Below, one piece after another: positions 10,781 to 18,389 of a DNA stretch of 64,000 bases. This DNA is from Canicola haemoglobinophilus (lineage in GTDB: Bacteria; Pseudomonadota; Gammaproteobacteria; Enterobacterales; Pasteurellaceae), in the NCBI RefSeq assembly GCF_002015075.1, contig NZ_MUXZ01000021.1, positions 1 to 64,000 of the forward strand, read 5' to 3'. Numbering within the stretch: the stretch's first letter is position 1; the number at the start of each line of letters is the position of its first letter. The translations under genes and the position numbers were made by a program. The notes below the pieces were generated by a model. It was not told the origin of the DNA and did not search any database. It worked only from the letters and a program-made list of their open reading frames with translations.

Positions 10781-10892
10781 ATCTTTATCACAATTATCCT
10801 GTTCTGACTGCATTTCACTTTTACAAAACAATTGAGGCGTTTTTGGATATAAGAACAAGATCAGATGCCAAATTCAGATAAAAATTTCCAAC

Positions 10893-10923
10893 AAAAAACC
10901 CGATGTTTCCATCGGGCTTTTTT
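10893..10923 (-). terminator. terminator or attenuator after rplL
   Basis: CCCGAT (10899-10904) pairs with ATCGGG (10911-10916) and is flanked by A and T runs, giving a classical minus-strand terminator 30 bp past the rplL stop. It corresponds in position to the rplL-rpoB attenuator of E. coli. Confidence 0.8.
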
Positions 10924-10953
10924 GAATCTTGAAGACTATGCAAAAAATCAAAA

Positions 10954-11322
10954 TTATTTGATTTCTACTTTTGCACCAGCTTCTTCTAATTCTTTCTTAA
11001 GTGCTTCAGCTTCAGCTTTAGAGATGCCTTCTTTTAATGCTGCTGGAGCAGATTCAACTAAGTCTTTAGCTTCTTTTAAGCCTAAACCAGTTGCACCACG
11101 TACTGCTTTGATTACTGCTACTTTGTTAGCACCAGCTTCAGCAAGAATTACGTCGAATTCAGTTTTCTCTTCAGCTGCTTCTGCTGGACCAGCTGCTACT
11201 GCTACTGCTGCTGCCGCTGCAGAAACACCAAATTTTTCTTCCATTGCAGAAATTAATTCTACGATTTCAGTTACAGTTTTTGAAGCAATCGCTTCAATGA
11301 TTTGTTCGTTAGTTAATGACAT
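10954..11322 (-). CDS. rplL: 50S ribosomal protein L7/L12
   Basis: This is the flexible stalk protein of the large ribosomal subunit, which recruits translation GTPases. It has 122 residues from ATG at 11322 (MSLTNEQIIEAI); an upstream in-frame ATG three codons earlier is less likely. The order is an N-terminal dimerisation helix pair, an alanine-rich hinge (residues about 38-55), and a C-terminal globular domain with VIKAVRGATGLGLKEAKDLV. It lies 51 bp after rplJ and is translated with it as the L10-(L12)4 stalk unit. Confidence 0.97.
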   Translation of the reverse strand: MSLTNEQIIEAIASKTVTEIVELISAMEEKFGVSAAAAAVAVAAGPAEAAEEKTEFDVILAEAGANKVAVIKAVRGATGLGLKEAKDLVESAPAALKEGISKAEAEALKKELEEAGAKVEIK

Positions 11323-11373
11323 AACAATCAATTCCTAAAGTAAATAAATTAAACGAGTTAAGAAAGGCTTTAA

Positions 11374-11865
11374 TTAAGCCGCTTCTTGTAATTTGTCGCG
11401 GTATGCCGCAAGAGTGCGAGCAAGTTTGCCTGCCGCTGCTTCTTTCATAGTACCCATTAAACGTGCAATTGCTTCGTCGTAAGTTGGTAATGTTGCTAAG
11501 AATTCAACATCTTGGATCTTACCTTCAAAGGCTGCACCTTTAACTTCAAACTTATCGTTTGCTTTAGCAAAATCTTTGAACAAACGTGCTGCTGCACCTA
11601 GATGCTCATTAGAGAATGCGATAAGTGTTGGACCTACAAACGTATCTTTTAAGCATTCGAAATCTGTGCCTTCTACTGCACGACGTAATAATGTATTACG
11701 CACAACACGCATAGAAACGCCAGCTTCACGAGCTGCTTTACGTAATTCAGTCATTTTATCAACAGTAACACCACGAGAGTCCGCGATAACTGCAGATAGG
11801 GCACCTTTGGCTGCTTCATTTACTTCAGCAACAATTGCTTGTTTGTCTTGAAGATTTAATGCCAT
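11374..11865 (-). CDS. rplJ: 50S ribosomal protein L10
   Basis: L10 anchors L7/L12 dimers to the ribosome and, as the L10-L12 complex, represses its own mRNA. The protein has 163 residues, as usual for the family, with the rRNA-binding N-terminal domain (around RVVRNTLLRRAVEGT) and a C-terminal helix that binds L12. The start at 11865 is preceded by AGGAGCT. It is preceded by a 240-nt structured leader and a strong promoter (12109-12137), so rplJL forms its own unit downstream of rplKA. Confidence 0.97.
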   Translation of the reverse strand: MALNLQDKQAIVAEVNEAAKGALSAVIADSRGVTVDKMTELRKAAREAGVSMRVVRNTLLRRAVEGTDFECLKDTFVGPTLIAFSNEHLGAAARLFKDFAKANDKFEVKGAAFEGKIQDVEFLATLPTYDEAIARLMGTMKEAAAGKLARTLAAYRDKLQEAA

Positions 11866-12101
11866 TGGCTTTTAGCTCCTGAATACACTCCGATTGCTCG
11901 GAATTATAAAACTTCTCAAAAAAACACCGCACTTTTAGCGGATTTTCTTGAGGCTAAGGTGCACAGAAGCAAGAAAAATTCTTATTCTGTATCACCATCT
12001 ACGTAGGATTATTAAGAAATCATCTTTCCCCTACGGTCTTGGACGGGGCTTGATAAGGTCAAGCACCAACCAGAAATCTTATGCCTTACGGCATAAACAA
12101 A
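11866..12101 (-). promoter_or_regulatory. L10 leader region of rplJL mRNA
   Basis: About 235 nt of untranslated RNA lie between the promoter at 12109-12137 and rplJ. Near its 5' end is the hairpin TATGCCGTAAGGCATA (12080-12095). Position and length match the L10-(L12)4 autoregulatory leader of gamma-proteobacteria. An uptake core (near 11925) lies close to the rplJ start. The exact fold was not computed. Confidence 0.55.
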
Positions 12102-12108
12102 GGCGCAT

Positions 12109-12137
12109 ATTATATAGACAAAATACGCCTCTGTAAA
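12109..12137 (-). promoter_or_regulatory. strong sigma70 promoter for rplJL
   Basis: Minus-strand TTTACA (12132-12137) and a perfect TATAAT (12109-12114) are spaced by exactly 17 bp. The promoter begins 14 bp past the rplA stop, so rplJL has its own start site. Confidence 0.8.
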
Positions 12138-12151
12138 GGTTTGGCTATTAA

Positions 12152-12841
12152 TTATAAGCTGCTTTGATCAACAGCAACACCAGCACCTTGGGTAGTAGAA
12201 ATACTTACTTTCTTGATAAAAATACCTTTAGCTGTTGCAGGTTTAGCTTTAGTTAACGCTGCTAACAATGCTTGTAAGTTTTCTTTTAATTGTTCAGCTG
12301 AGAAATCTGCTTTACCGATTGTGGTATGGATAATACCATTTTTGTCGTTACGGTAACGGATCTGACCAGATTTAGCATTTTTAACTGCTTCAGCAACGTT
12401 TGGAGTTACAGTACCTACTTTCGGGTTTGGCATTAAACCACGTGGTCCTAAGATTTGACCTAATTGACCCACAACACGCATTGCATCTGGAGAAGCGATA
12501 ACAACATCAAAGTTCATTTCGCCTTTTTTGATTTGCTCTGCTAAGTCTTCCATACCCACTAAATCAGCACCAGCTGCTTTAGCTGCATCAGCATTAGCAC
12601 CTTGAGTAAATACCGCAACACGCACTGAACGACCAGTACCATGTGGTAATACTGTTGCACCACGAACGTTTTGATCAGATTTACGAGCGTCAATACCTAA
12701 GTTAACTGCAACATCAACACTTTCAACGAATTTTGCTGAAGTGAATTGTTTTAATACTGCAATAGCTTCATTGATTTCATATTGTTTTGTTGAATCAACG
12801 CCAGCTTTAATTGCTTTCATACGTTTAGTAAGTTTAGCCAT
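12152..12841 (-). CDS. rplA: 50S ribosomal protein L1
   Basis: L1 forms the mobile L1 stalk at the ribosomal E site and in many bacteria represses translation of its own rplKA message. The protein has 229 residues, close to the E. coli length of 234, with the family signature around GPRGLMPNPKVGTVT and a two-domain layout. The start at 12841 is 4 bp past the rplK stop, so translation is coupled with L11. All features look intact. Confidence 0.97.
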   Translation of the reverse strand: MAKLTKRMKAIKAGVDSTKQYEINEAIAVLKQFTSAKFVESVDVAVNLGIDARKSDQNVRGATVLPHGTGRSVRVAVFTQGANADAAKAAGADLVGMEDLAEQIKKGEMNFDVVIASPDAMRVVGQLGQILGPRGLMPNPKVGTVTPNVAEAVKNAKSGQIRYRNDKNGIIHTTIGKADFSAEQLKENLQALLAALTKAKPATAKGIFIKKVSISTTQGAGVAVDQSSL

Positions 12842-12845
12842 TAGA

Positions 12846-13274
12846 TTAACCCTCCACTACTAAACCCATTGAACGCGCAGTACCTTCAATAGATTTCATT
12901 TTAGTTTCAATTGTTGCACCAGTCATATCTGCTGCTTTAGTTTCAGCGATTTGACGGATTTGATCTAAAGTCACTTTACCTACTTTATCTTTGTTTGGTT
13001 TACCAGAACCAGATTTAATACCAGCTGCTTTTTTCAATAATACTGCCGCAGGTGGAGTTTTTGTCACGAATGTGAAAGAGCGGTCTGCATAAACTGTAAT
13101 AACTACAGGAATTGGTAAACCTTTTTCTAAGCTCTCAGTACGAGCGTTGAATGCTTTACAGAATTCCATAATGTTCACACCTTGTTGACCTAATGCAGGA
13201 CCAACTGGTGGTGATGGGTTAGCCATACCAGCTGCAACTTGCAACTTAACGTATGCTTGGACTTTTTTTGCCAT
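12846..13274 (-). CDS. rplK: 50S ribosomal protein L11
   Basis: L11 is part of the GTPase-associated centre and is needed for RelA activation. The start chosen is ATG at 13274 (MAKKVQAYVKLQVAAGMANP), giving 142 residues as in E. coli; the frame is open 21 codons further but without homology. The proline-rich N-terminal PSPPVGPALGQQGVN, which contacts rRNA and thiostrepton-like drugs, and the C-terminal GTARSMGLVV signature are present. A promoter lies at 13389-13417, so expression does not depend on nusG. Confidence 0.97.
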   Translation of the reverse strand: MAKKVQAYVKLQVAAGMANPSPPVGPALGQQGVNIMEFCKAFNARTESLEKGLPIPVVITVYADRSFTFVTKTPPAAVLLKKAAGIKSGSGKPNKDKVGKVTLDQIRQIAETKAADMTGATIETKMKSIEGTARSMGLVVEG

Positions 13275-13388
13275 TTTTAGCTTCCTCTTTATGGGTATAA
13301 CGCTGTTACCAGCTCCCCAGTTACTCATAAGCACCATGTGCTACACAAAAATACGAGCCAGTAAAACTGGTTCGTAAATAGGTTGCGA

Positions 13389-13417
13389 ATTGTAGGGGAT
13401 TTATGATCGTTTTTCAA
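13389..13417 (-). promoter_or_regulatory. sigma70 promoter for rplKA
   Basis: Minus-strand TTGAAA (13412-13417) and TACAAT (13389-13394) are spaced by 17 bp, about 110 bp ahead of rplK. It lies just downstream of the 99-residue unknown gene ending at 13435, so the inserted genes do not disturb ribosomal protein expression. Confidence 0.75.
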
Positions 13418-13434
13418 GCGGAAAGTTTAATGGA

Positions 13435-13734
13435 TTACTTATCCTTATTGCCTAAAACTTTAGAAAGCAAGAAACCGCCCACTAATCCTGCAACTCCTAA
13501 CACTAAATTATTTGAACCTTCTGATTCAGAGTTCTTTTTAGTTGACATATTCTTTGGTTCATTTTGTTTCGTCCTTTCACAGCCACGAACACAAGAAACA
13601 ATACTTGCATTTACAAAATTAGCTTTAAACTTATTTCTTGCTTCTCTCTCGTTTCTAGCCACAATAATATATAAGGAGGTACTACGATTACCTTCCATTC
13701 TCGCCATAATTTTAAATTCATACTCTTTAGACAT
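13435..13734 (-). CDS. small protein of unknown function with C-terminal hydrophobic segment
   Basis: I do not recognise this 99-residue protein. The N-terminal half (EYEFKIMARMEGNRSTSLYI) looks like a small alpha-beta domain and contains two cysteines in CVRGC near residue 48. A charged linker follows, and the C-terminal NLVLGVAGLVGGFLLSKVLG is glycine-rich and hydrophobic, a plausible membrane segment with a basic tail. A good ribosome site (GAGGGATAGG) precedes the ATG. It starts 10 bp after the 277-residue gene and must be in its operon. It sits between nusG and rplK, where most relatives have no extra genes. Confidence 0.65.
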   Translation of the reverse strand: MSKEYEFKIMARMEGNRSTSLYIIVARNEREARNKFKANFVNASIVSCVRGCERTKQNEPKNMSTKKNSESEGSNNLVLGVAGLVGGFLLSKVLGNKDK

Positions 13735-13744
13735 TGCCTATCCC

Positions 13745-14578
13745 TCATTCACGAATTCTTCTTAAAATTGCGTCTTTATTATTCAAAATAAGATCTTTAA
13801 CTTTAGTTTCGGGGATGACCATTCTGACGGGCATAGGAAGTACTTGGTACAATTTTTCAATAAGTTTTAGCCATGCTTCATCCTCACCTGTTTGGAGCTG
13901 ATAGACAAGATCAGATACACCACTACTTTCTAAAATTTTCGCAATACTATCTTCATGCTTATTCAAGAATTTTTCGAGAGCTGACTCTTCAGGAACATCT
14001 CCTTCAAAATGAAATTTATATAAAAAGCACTCATCATATAAATTTTGAGCCTCCTTATCATCTAACAACGGCTTCTTTTCATTAATTAACTGTGTGTTTG
14101 CATTAATAACTGCGGAGAATCCAACTATAAAATGAGCTAAATTTAATGAAAGGAAAAAATCATGACTGGCAACAGGTTTTATTTTATATGCAATACCGAA
14201 GCTATCCCCATTTTTATTATATAGTTCCAATGTGCTATCTTTATTATGAATTTTTATTTCATCTATATCTTCGTATGCAACTTCACAAGGATCTTCAAAC
14301 AGATTTTTAATATAAATTTTTTTATCCGTAAAAATAATGCCATCCGTAGCACTTCCAAATAAGGTTGTATCAAATAGAAGTAGTATTTTTTCTGAATCAT
14401 CTATATTTTTTCCAAAGGATTTTTTAGCGTTATTCAATTTTCTTACTGGATATGGAAAAAAATCATCATCGAACCTACTTTGATCATAAAGCGGATACAT
14501 TGTTCCTTTATATCTCAACTCAGCAGCAATACCAACAGAGTCAATCGCATCTCTTAAGAACTTATATGTCTCATACAT
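13745..14578 (-). CDS. protein of unknown function, possible PH-like domain
   Basis: This 277-residue protein has no family I can name with certainty. Residues about 65-130, with the pieces LLLFDTTLFGSATDGIIFTD and YEDIDEIKI, have the strand pattern and the G-x-x-x-TD-K-x-IY arrangement seen in bacterial PH-like (bPH) domains. The remainder is acidic and helical, ending with a basic stretch (DAILRRIRE). No signal peptide or membrane segment is visible. AGGAG lies upstream of the ATG. It heads a two-gene unit with the 99-residue protein and is divergent from the XRE regulator, which may control it. PH-like is an inference from pattern. Confidence 0.6.
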   Translation of the reverse strand: MYETYKFLRDAIDSVGIAAELRYKGTMYPLYDQSRFDDDFFPYPVRKLNNAKKSFGKNIDDSEKILLLFDTTLFGSATDGIIFTDKKIYIKNLFEDPCEVAYEDIDEIKIHNKDSTLELYNKNGDSFGIAYKIKPVASHDFFLSLNLAHFIVGFSAVINANTQLINEKKPLLDDKEAQNLYDECFLYKFHFEGDVPEESALEKFLNKHEDSIAKILESSGVSDLVYQLQTGEDEAWLKLIEKLYQVLPMPVRMVIPETKVKDLILNNKDAILRRIRE

Positions 14579-14700
14579 CCCAAAATCTCCTATACAATGA
14601 ACTTAATATATTGTCCTATATGCTATACTGGTTTAAAATTTATGCCACCAACTCCAAATCTATAAAATTCACCTAACAAGGCGATAAATTAAACTAAGAG

Positions 14701-15096
14701 ATGAATATGGCAAAAGTAAACGAAACAGTAAAGGTTATGCGAGAAATGAACCAACTTACCCAAGAAGATATGGCAGAAAAGCTAGGAATGTCGATAAATG
14801 GGTACTCAAAACTTGAGCGTGGAATCTCAAAGTTGAGCCTAGAAAAATTAGAACAGATCGCAACAATTTTTAATATCAATGTGTCAGATCTTTACTCTGC
14901 GAATGAAAAAGGGTTCTTTTGTTTGTTTAGTGAGAATAGTCAAAACAACTCAACTTACTATGCAAATTCTGATGCGGTTGCTGCAGAAAATGAAAAGCTT
15001 AAATTAGTGGTTGAACATCAAAAAGAGCTACTTTTACAGAAAGATAATGAAATTTCTGCATTAAAGGAAATTATTACATTAATGAAACAAGCCTAA
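14701..15096 (+). CDS. XRE-family DNA-binding regulator with coiled-coil tail
   Basis: The protein has 131 residues. Residues about 5-62 form a helix-turn-helix of the Cro/CI type, with TQEDMAEKLGMSINGYSKLE as the recognition portion and ISKLSLEKLEQIATIF as the last helices. Residues about 95-128 form a coiled coil (ENEKLKLVVEHQKELLLQKD). It is divergent from the 277-residue gene (122 bp apart) and is the obvious candidate for its repressor, an inference from context. It is the only plus-strand gene among minus-strand core genes, which marks the insertion. Its stop overlaps the end of the convergent 65-residue gene by 3 bp. Confidence 0.85.
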   Translation: MNMAKVNETVKVMREMNQLTQEDMAEKLGMSINGYSKLERGISKLSLEKLEQIATIFNINVSDLYSANEKGFFCLFSENSQNNSTYYANSDAVAAENEKLKLVVEHQKELLLQKDNEISALKEIITLMKQA

Positions 15097-15290
15097 TCAA
15101 AATTCACTTCACGTAACTTGGTGGACTGGTGAATATCTCTCAGTATTTGCTCAAACTCTTCCCAGCTTTCATCAGAAATACCCTCTAGAGTTTTGGCTGT
15201 AATTGTTGCAAAATCCCATAGCTTTTTAGGTTTGAATGATTCTTCCCATTCAGATTCAACAGAAAGTAACTTATCTAAGTCTTTACTCAT
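15093..15290 (-). CDS. small acidic protein of unknown function
   Basis: A 65-residue acidic, tryptophan-containing protein starting MSKDLDKLLSVESEWEESF from ATG at 15290, with GGGGGA immediately upstream. The open frame continues 12 codons further but the ribosome site favours this start. It converges on the XRE gene, with the two coding ends overlapping by 3 bp, so expression of one may affect the other. No family is recognised. It might be an antitoxin-like or adaptor protein, but nothing in the sequence proves that. Confidence 0.55.
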   Translation of the reverse strand: MSKDLDKLLSVESEWEESFKPKKLWDFATITAKTLEGISDESWEEFEQILRDIHQSTKLREVNFD

Positions 15291-15306
15291 ATTCCCCCTA
15301 TAAACA

Positions 15307-15332
15307 AACCGCTTGTCATTATACAAGCGGTT
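15307..15332. terminator. hairpin of paired ACAAGCGGT cores, likely nusG terminator
   Basis: AACCGCTTGT (15307-15316) and ACAAGCGGTT (15323-15332) form a perfect 10-bp stem with a 6-nt loop, followed on the minus strand by TTTGTTTAT. It lies 22 bp past the nusG stop. Both arms are the Actinobacillus-type uptake core rather than the AAGTGCGGT used elsewhere in this window. Confidence 0.7.
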
Positions 15333-15354
15333 CGATTTTGTTAAAAATTTGCAA

Positions 15355-15909
15355 CTAGCCGTTCATCTTCTCAACTTGGCTAAATTCAAGTTCAACTGGC
15401 GTGGCACGACCAAAAATTGAAACAGATACTTTAAGGCGCCCCTTATCATAATCCACTTCTTCAACGGTGCCGTTAAAGTCGGCAAATGGCCCTTCGGTAA
15501 CTCGGATTTCTTCGCCCGGTTGGAATTCTTTGCGGTGACGTGGTTTGTCTGCCGTTTCTTGAACTCGGTTAAGAATACGTTCTGCTTCTTTTTGTGAAAT
15601 TGGCGCTGGTTTATCTGGTGTTCCACCGATAAATCCCATTACTCTAGGCACGCTACGAACGACTTGCCAAGTGTAATCGTTCATTTCCATTTGCACTAAA
15701 ACATAACCTGGGAAATATTTACGCTCACTTTTACGGCGTTTGCCACCAACATTTTCAACAACCTCTTCTGTTGGCACTAATACTTCACCAAATTGGTCTT
15801 CCATTTGATGCAATTTAATATATTCTCGTAATGTCGCAGCAACACGACCTTCAAAACCAGAAAATGCTTGAAGGACATACCAGCGTTTTTTTGCTGTATT
15901 CTCTGTCAT
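15355..15909 (-). CDS. nusG: transcription termination/antitermination protein NusG
   Basis: NusG binds RNA polymerase and links it to Rho or to the ribosome. The protein has 184 residues, starting MTENTAKKRWYVLQAFSG, with the N-terminal NGN domain (residues about 9-115, including FPGYVLVQMEM) and the C-terminal KOW domain (from about residue 130, including VTEGPFADFNGTVEEVD). The gene follows secE with 1 bp between stop and start. A hairpin terminator lies past its end, so nusG no longer reads into rplK as it does in many relatives. Confidence 0.97.
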   Translation of the reverse strand: MTENTAKKRWYVLQAFSGFEGRVAATLREYIKLHQMEDQFGEVLVPTEEVVENVGGKRRKSERKYFPGYVLVQMEMNDYTWQVVRSVPRVMGFIGGTPDKPAPISQKEAERILNRVQETADKPRHRKEFQPGEEIRVTEGPFADFNGTVEEVDYDKGRLKVSVSIFGRATPVELEFSQVEKMNG

Positions 15910-15910
15910 A

Positions 15911-16318
15911 TTAGAACCTTAAATCTGTTAAAAATGTAATTAATGAAACGATAACTGAATCTAATCCCCATAAAATTAATGAGATGAGTGCGGTAACGGC
16001 AAATACAATTAATGTTGTTTGCATCACTTCTGGACGAGTAGGCCATGTAATCCTTCTTAATTCAACACGAGCATCAGAAAAAAATCCTCTTGCTTTTGTT
16101 CCTTGATTAGTAGTAGCTGCAATACCTAAAGCCACAAGCAAAGCAATAACGATACCAACGACACGAATAGGAGTAGAAAATTTTTCTACCAAGTAAACAT
16201 TACCCACTGCTACCACAATAACAACAGCAACTACTAATAACCATAAAAAGCCATTTAGACCTTTTGATTTTTGCTCAATTTCAGGAGCGGTCTTATTTCT
16301 TGCAATTTCTAACGCCAT
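15911..16318 (-). CDS. secE: preprotein translocase subunit SecE
   Basis: SecE is the clamp subunit of the SecYEG inner-membrane channel. The protein has 135 residues with three membrane segments, the first two around GFLWLLVVAVVIVVAVGNVY and VGIVIALLVALGIAA and the last around TTLIVFAVTALISLILWGL. The conserved cytoplasmic helix before the last segment (ELRRITWPTRPE) is the SecY-binding signature. Operon with nusG. Confidence 0.95.
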   Translation of the reverse strand: MALEIARNKTAPEIEQKSKGLNGFLWLLVVAVVIVVAVGNVYLVEKFSTPIRVVGIVIALLVALGIAATTNQGTKARGFFSDARVELRRITWPTRPEVMQTTLIVFAVTALISLILWGLDSVIVSLITFLTDLRF

Positions 16319-16441
16319 AAATTATATCCATCATCTTATTTTATAATAGGATTCCCATCTAAATTAGATGGGCGATTTTATCACTTTATTATTTTATTGC
16401 CTATTAAAAAATATAAATTGTTTATTTTTAATATCAATGAA

Positions 16442-16464
16442 AAAGGGATCTGTAAGATCCCTTT
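16442..16464 (-). terminator. terminator after tufB
   Basis: AAAGGGATC (16442-16450) pairs with GATCCCTTT (16456-16464) as a 9-bp stem with a 5-nt loop, 35 bp past the tufB stop. The trailing T run on the minus strand is short. A second small palindrome (16354-16372, CCCATCT/AGATGGG) lies nearer secE. Confidence 0.65.
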
Positions 16465-16498
16465 CTTATCAAAGCCTATATAAATAGGAATTCAATAC

Positions 16499-17683
16499 CT
16501 ACTTGATAATTTTAGCCACAACACCAGCACCTACTGTACGACCACCTTCACGAATCGCAAAACGTAAACCTTGGTCCATTGCGATTGGGTGAATTAAGCT
16601 TACTGTCATTTTGATGTTATCGCCTGGCATTACCATCTCAACACCTTCTGGTAATTCGATAGTACCAGTTACGTCTGTTGTACGGAAATAGAACTGTGGA
16701 CGGTAACCTTTGAAGAATGGAGTATGACGACCACCTTCTTCTTTTGATAATACGTAAACTTCTGATTCAAAGTCTGTGTGTGGTGTGATTGAACCTGGTT
16801 TCGCTAATACTTGACCACGTTCGATTTCTTCACGTTTTGTACCACGCAATAATGCACCAATGTTCTCACCTGCTCGTCCTTCGTCTAACAATTTACGGAA
16901 CATTTCAACACCAGTTACTGTTGTTTTCGTAGTTTCTTTAATACCAACGATTTCAACCTCTTCACCTGTACGGATGATACCACGCTCTACACGACCAGTT
17001 ACTACTGTACCACGACCTGAAATTGAGAATACGTCTTCAATTGGTAATAAGAATGGTTGGTCTACTGCACGCTCTGGCTCTGGAATGTAGTTGTCTAGGT
17101 AGCCCGCTAATTCAAGAATTTTTTCTTCCCATTCCGGTACGCCGTTTAATGCTTGTAATGCTGAACCTCGAACAATTGGAGTATCATCTCCCGGGAAGTC
17201 ATATTGAGATAGAAGTTCGCGTACTTCCATTTCTACTAATTCTAATAACTCTTCGTCATCTACCATGTCGCATTTATTTAAGAATACGATGATGTATGGT
17301 ACACCTACTTGGCGACCTAATAAGATGTGTTCACGAGTTTGTGGCATTGGGCCATCTGTTGCTGCTACTACTAAGATAGCGCCGTCCATTTGTGCCGCAC
17401 CAGTAATCATGTTTTTAACATAGTCCGCGTGTCCCGGGCAGTCTACGTGTGCGTAGTGACGAGTTTCTGTATCGTATTCAACGTGTGAGGTGTTGATAGT
17501 GATACCACGCGCTTTTTCTTCTGGTGCGTTATCGATTTGATCGAATGCACGAGCTGCACCACCGAAGTGTTTTGCTAATACTGTCGTGATTGCTGCTGTT
17601 AAAGTTGTTTTACCGTGGTCAACGTGGCCGATTGTACCCACGTTTACGTGCGGTTTTGTACGTTCAAATTTTTCTTTAGACAT
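16499..17683 (-). CDS. tufB: elongation factor Tu
   Basis: EF-Tu delivers aminoacyl-tRNA to the ribosome using GTP. The protein has 394 residues, the usual length. The GTPase motifs are GHVDHGKTT (residues about 19-27), DCPGHADY and NKCD; domains 2 and 3 follow. It lies directly downstream of a Thr-Tyr-Gly-Thr tRNA cluster, the arrangement of E. coli tufB, and is presumably co-transcribed with it from the promoter at 18194-18221. Confidence 0.97.
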   Translation of the reverse strand: MSKEKFERTKPHVNVGTIGHVDHGKTTLTAAITTVLAKHFGGAARAFDQIDNAPEEKARGITINTSHVEYDTETRHYAHVDCPGHADYVKNMITGAAQMDGAILVVAATDGPMPQTREHILLGRQVGVPYIIVFLNKCDMVDDEELLELVEMEVRELLSQYDFPGDDTPIVRGSALQALNGVPEWEEKILELAGYLDNYIPEPERAVDQPFLLPIEDVFSISGRGTVVTGRVERGIIRTGEEVEIVGIKETTKTTVTGVEMFRKLLDEGRAGENIGALLRGTKREEIERGQVLAKPGSITPHTDFESEVYVLSKEEGGRHTPFFKGYRPQFYFRTTDVTGTIELPEGVEMVMPGDNIKMTVSLIHPIAMDQGLRFAIREGGRTVGAGVVAKIIK

Positions 17684-17785
17684 TGAAAGTCCCTCTAAAA
17701 AACACGGTTATCGATGGTACAATAACACCACATTAACCTAATGTATGATTTACGGTTTATTTAAAAGGATAGTTGAAATAAGAAG

Positions 17786-17861
17786 TGGTGCTGATAGGCG
17801 GATTTGAACCGCCGACCTCACCCTTACCAAGGGTGCGCTCTACCAACTGAGCTATATCAGC
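17786..17861 (-). tRNA. tRNA-Thr (GGT)
   Basis: This is a 76-nt cloverleaf with encoded CCA. The anticodon GGT sits in the loop of the CACCC/GGGTG stem, the T-loop reads GGTTCAAAT, and the acceptor ends GCTGATA/TATCAGC pair. Last tRNA of the cluster, about 100 bp before tufB. Confidence 0.95.
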
Positions 17862-17864
17862 GCT

Positions 17865-17939
<75 letters not shown>

Positions 17940-17982
17940 AGTCCATCAATTCAACTGTCCCATCAGAATTCATTATTAAGAA

Positions 17983-18067
17983 TGGTGGAGGGAGAAGGAT
18001 TCGAACCTTCGAAGGCTGAGCCGGCAGATTTACAGTCTGCTCCCTTTGGCCGCTCGGGAATCCCTCC
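17983..18067 (-). tRNA. tRNA-Tyr (GTA)
   Basis: This is an 85-nt class II tRNA with a long variable arm, anticodon GTA and encoded CCA. The acceptor arm is GGAGGGA/TCCCTCC. Confidence 0.95.
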
Positions 18068-18097
18068 ACACTAAATGAATACTTGTTTACTTGAGAA

Positions 18098-18173
<76 letters not shown>

Positions 18174-18193
18174 GTCGTAAGCAAGTGAGGCGT

Positions 18194-18221
18194 ATTATAT
18201 GGAAAAAATTACCCCTGACAA
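18194..18221 (-). promoter_or_regulatory. promoter of the tRNA-tufB operon
   Basis: Minus-strand TTGTCA (18216-18221) and TATAAT (18194-18199) are spaced by 16 bp and followed by a GC-rich discriminator (ACGCCTC), typical of stringently controlled stable-RNA promoters. Confidence 0.75.
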
Positions 18222-18389
18222 GTGTTTTTTTTGAAAAAAAACACTTTTTTTCATTATTCGATTAATAATCAGGCAAAATGCATAAAATTTATAAAAAAAC
18301 AGCGAATTTAGCCTATTTTTAGATACTTGTTTTATCATTTATCATGTATATTTCTACTCCATTGTCTATCCTTTGAAGTAGAAATTATC

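Noticed and set aside
11190..11220. GCT/GCA-rich repeat in rplL, possible tandem repeat
   Set aside because: It encodes the normal alanine-rich hinge of L7/L12 and is not a variable-number repeat.
10865..11338. A 157-codon open frame opposite rplL
   Set aside because: It is a mirror of the alanine-rich rplL coding sequence and spans the rplL-rpoB terminator, so it is not a gene.
16354..16372. CCCATCT/AGATGGG hairpin between tufB and secE as a riboswitch or terminator
   Set aside because: The stem is only 7 bp, has no T run and lies just upstream of secE; no function can be supported.
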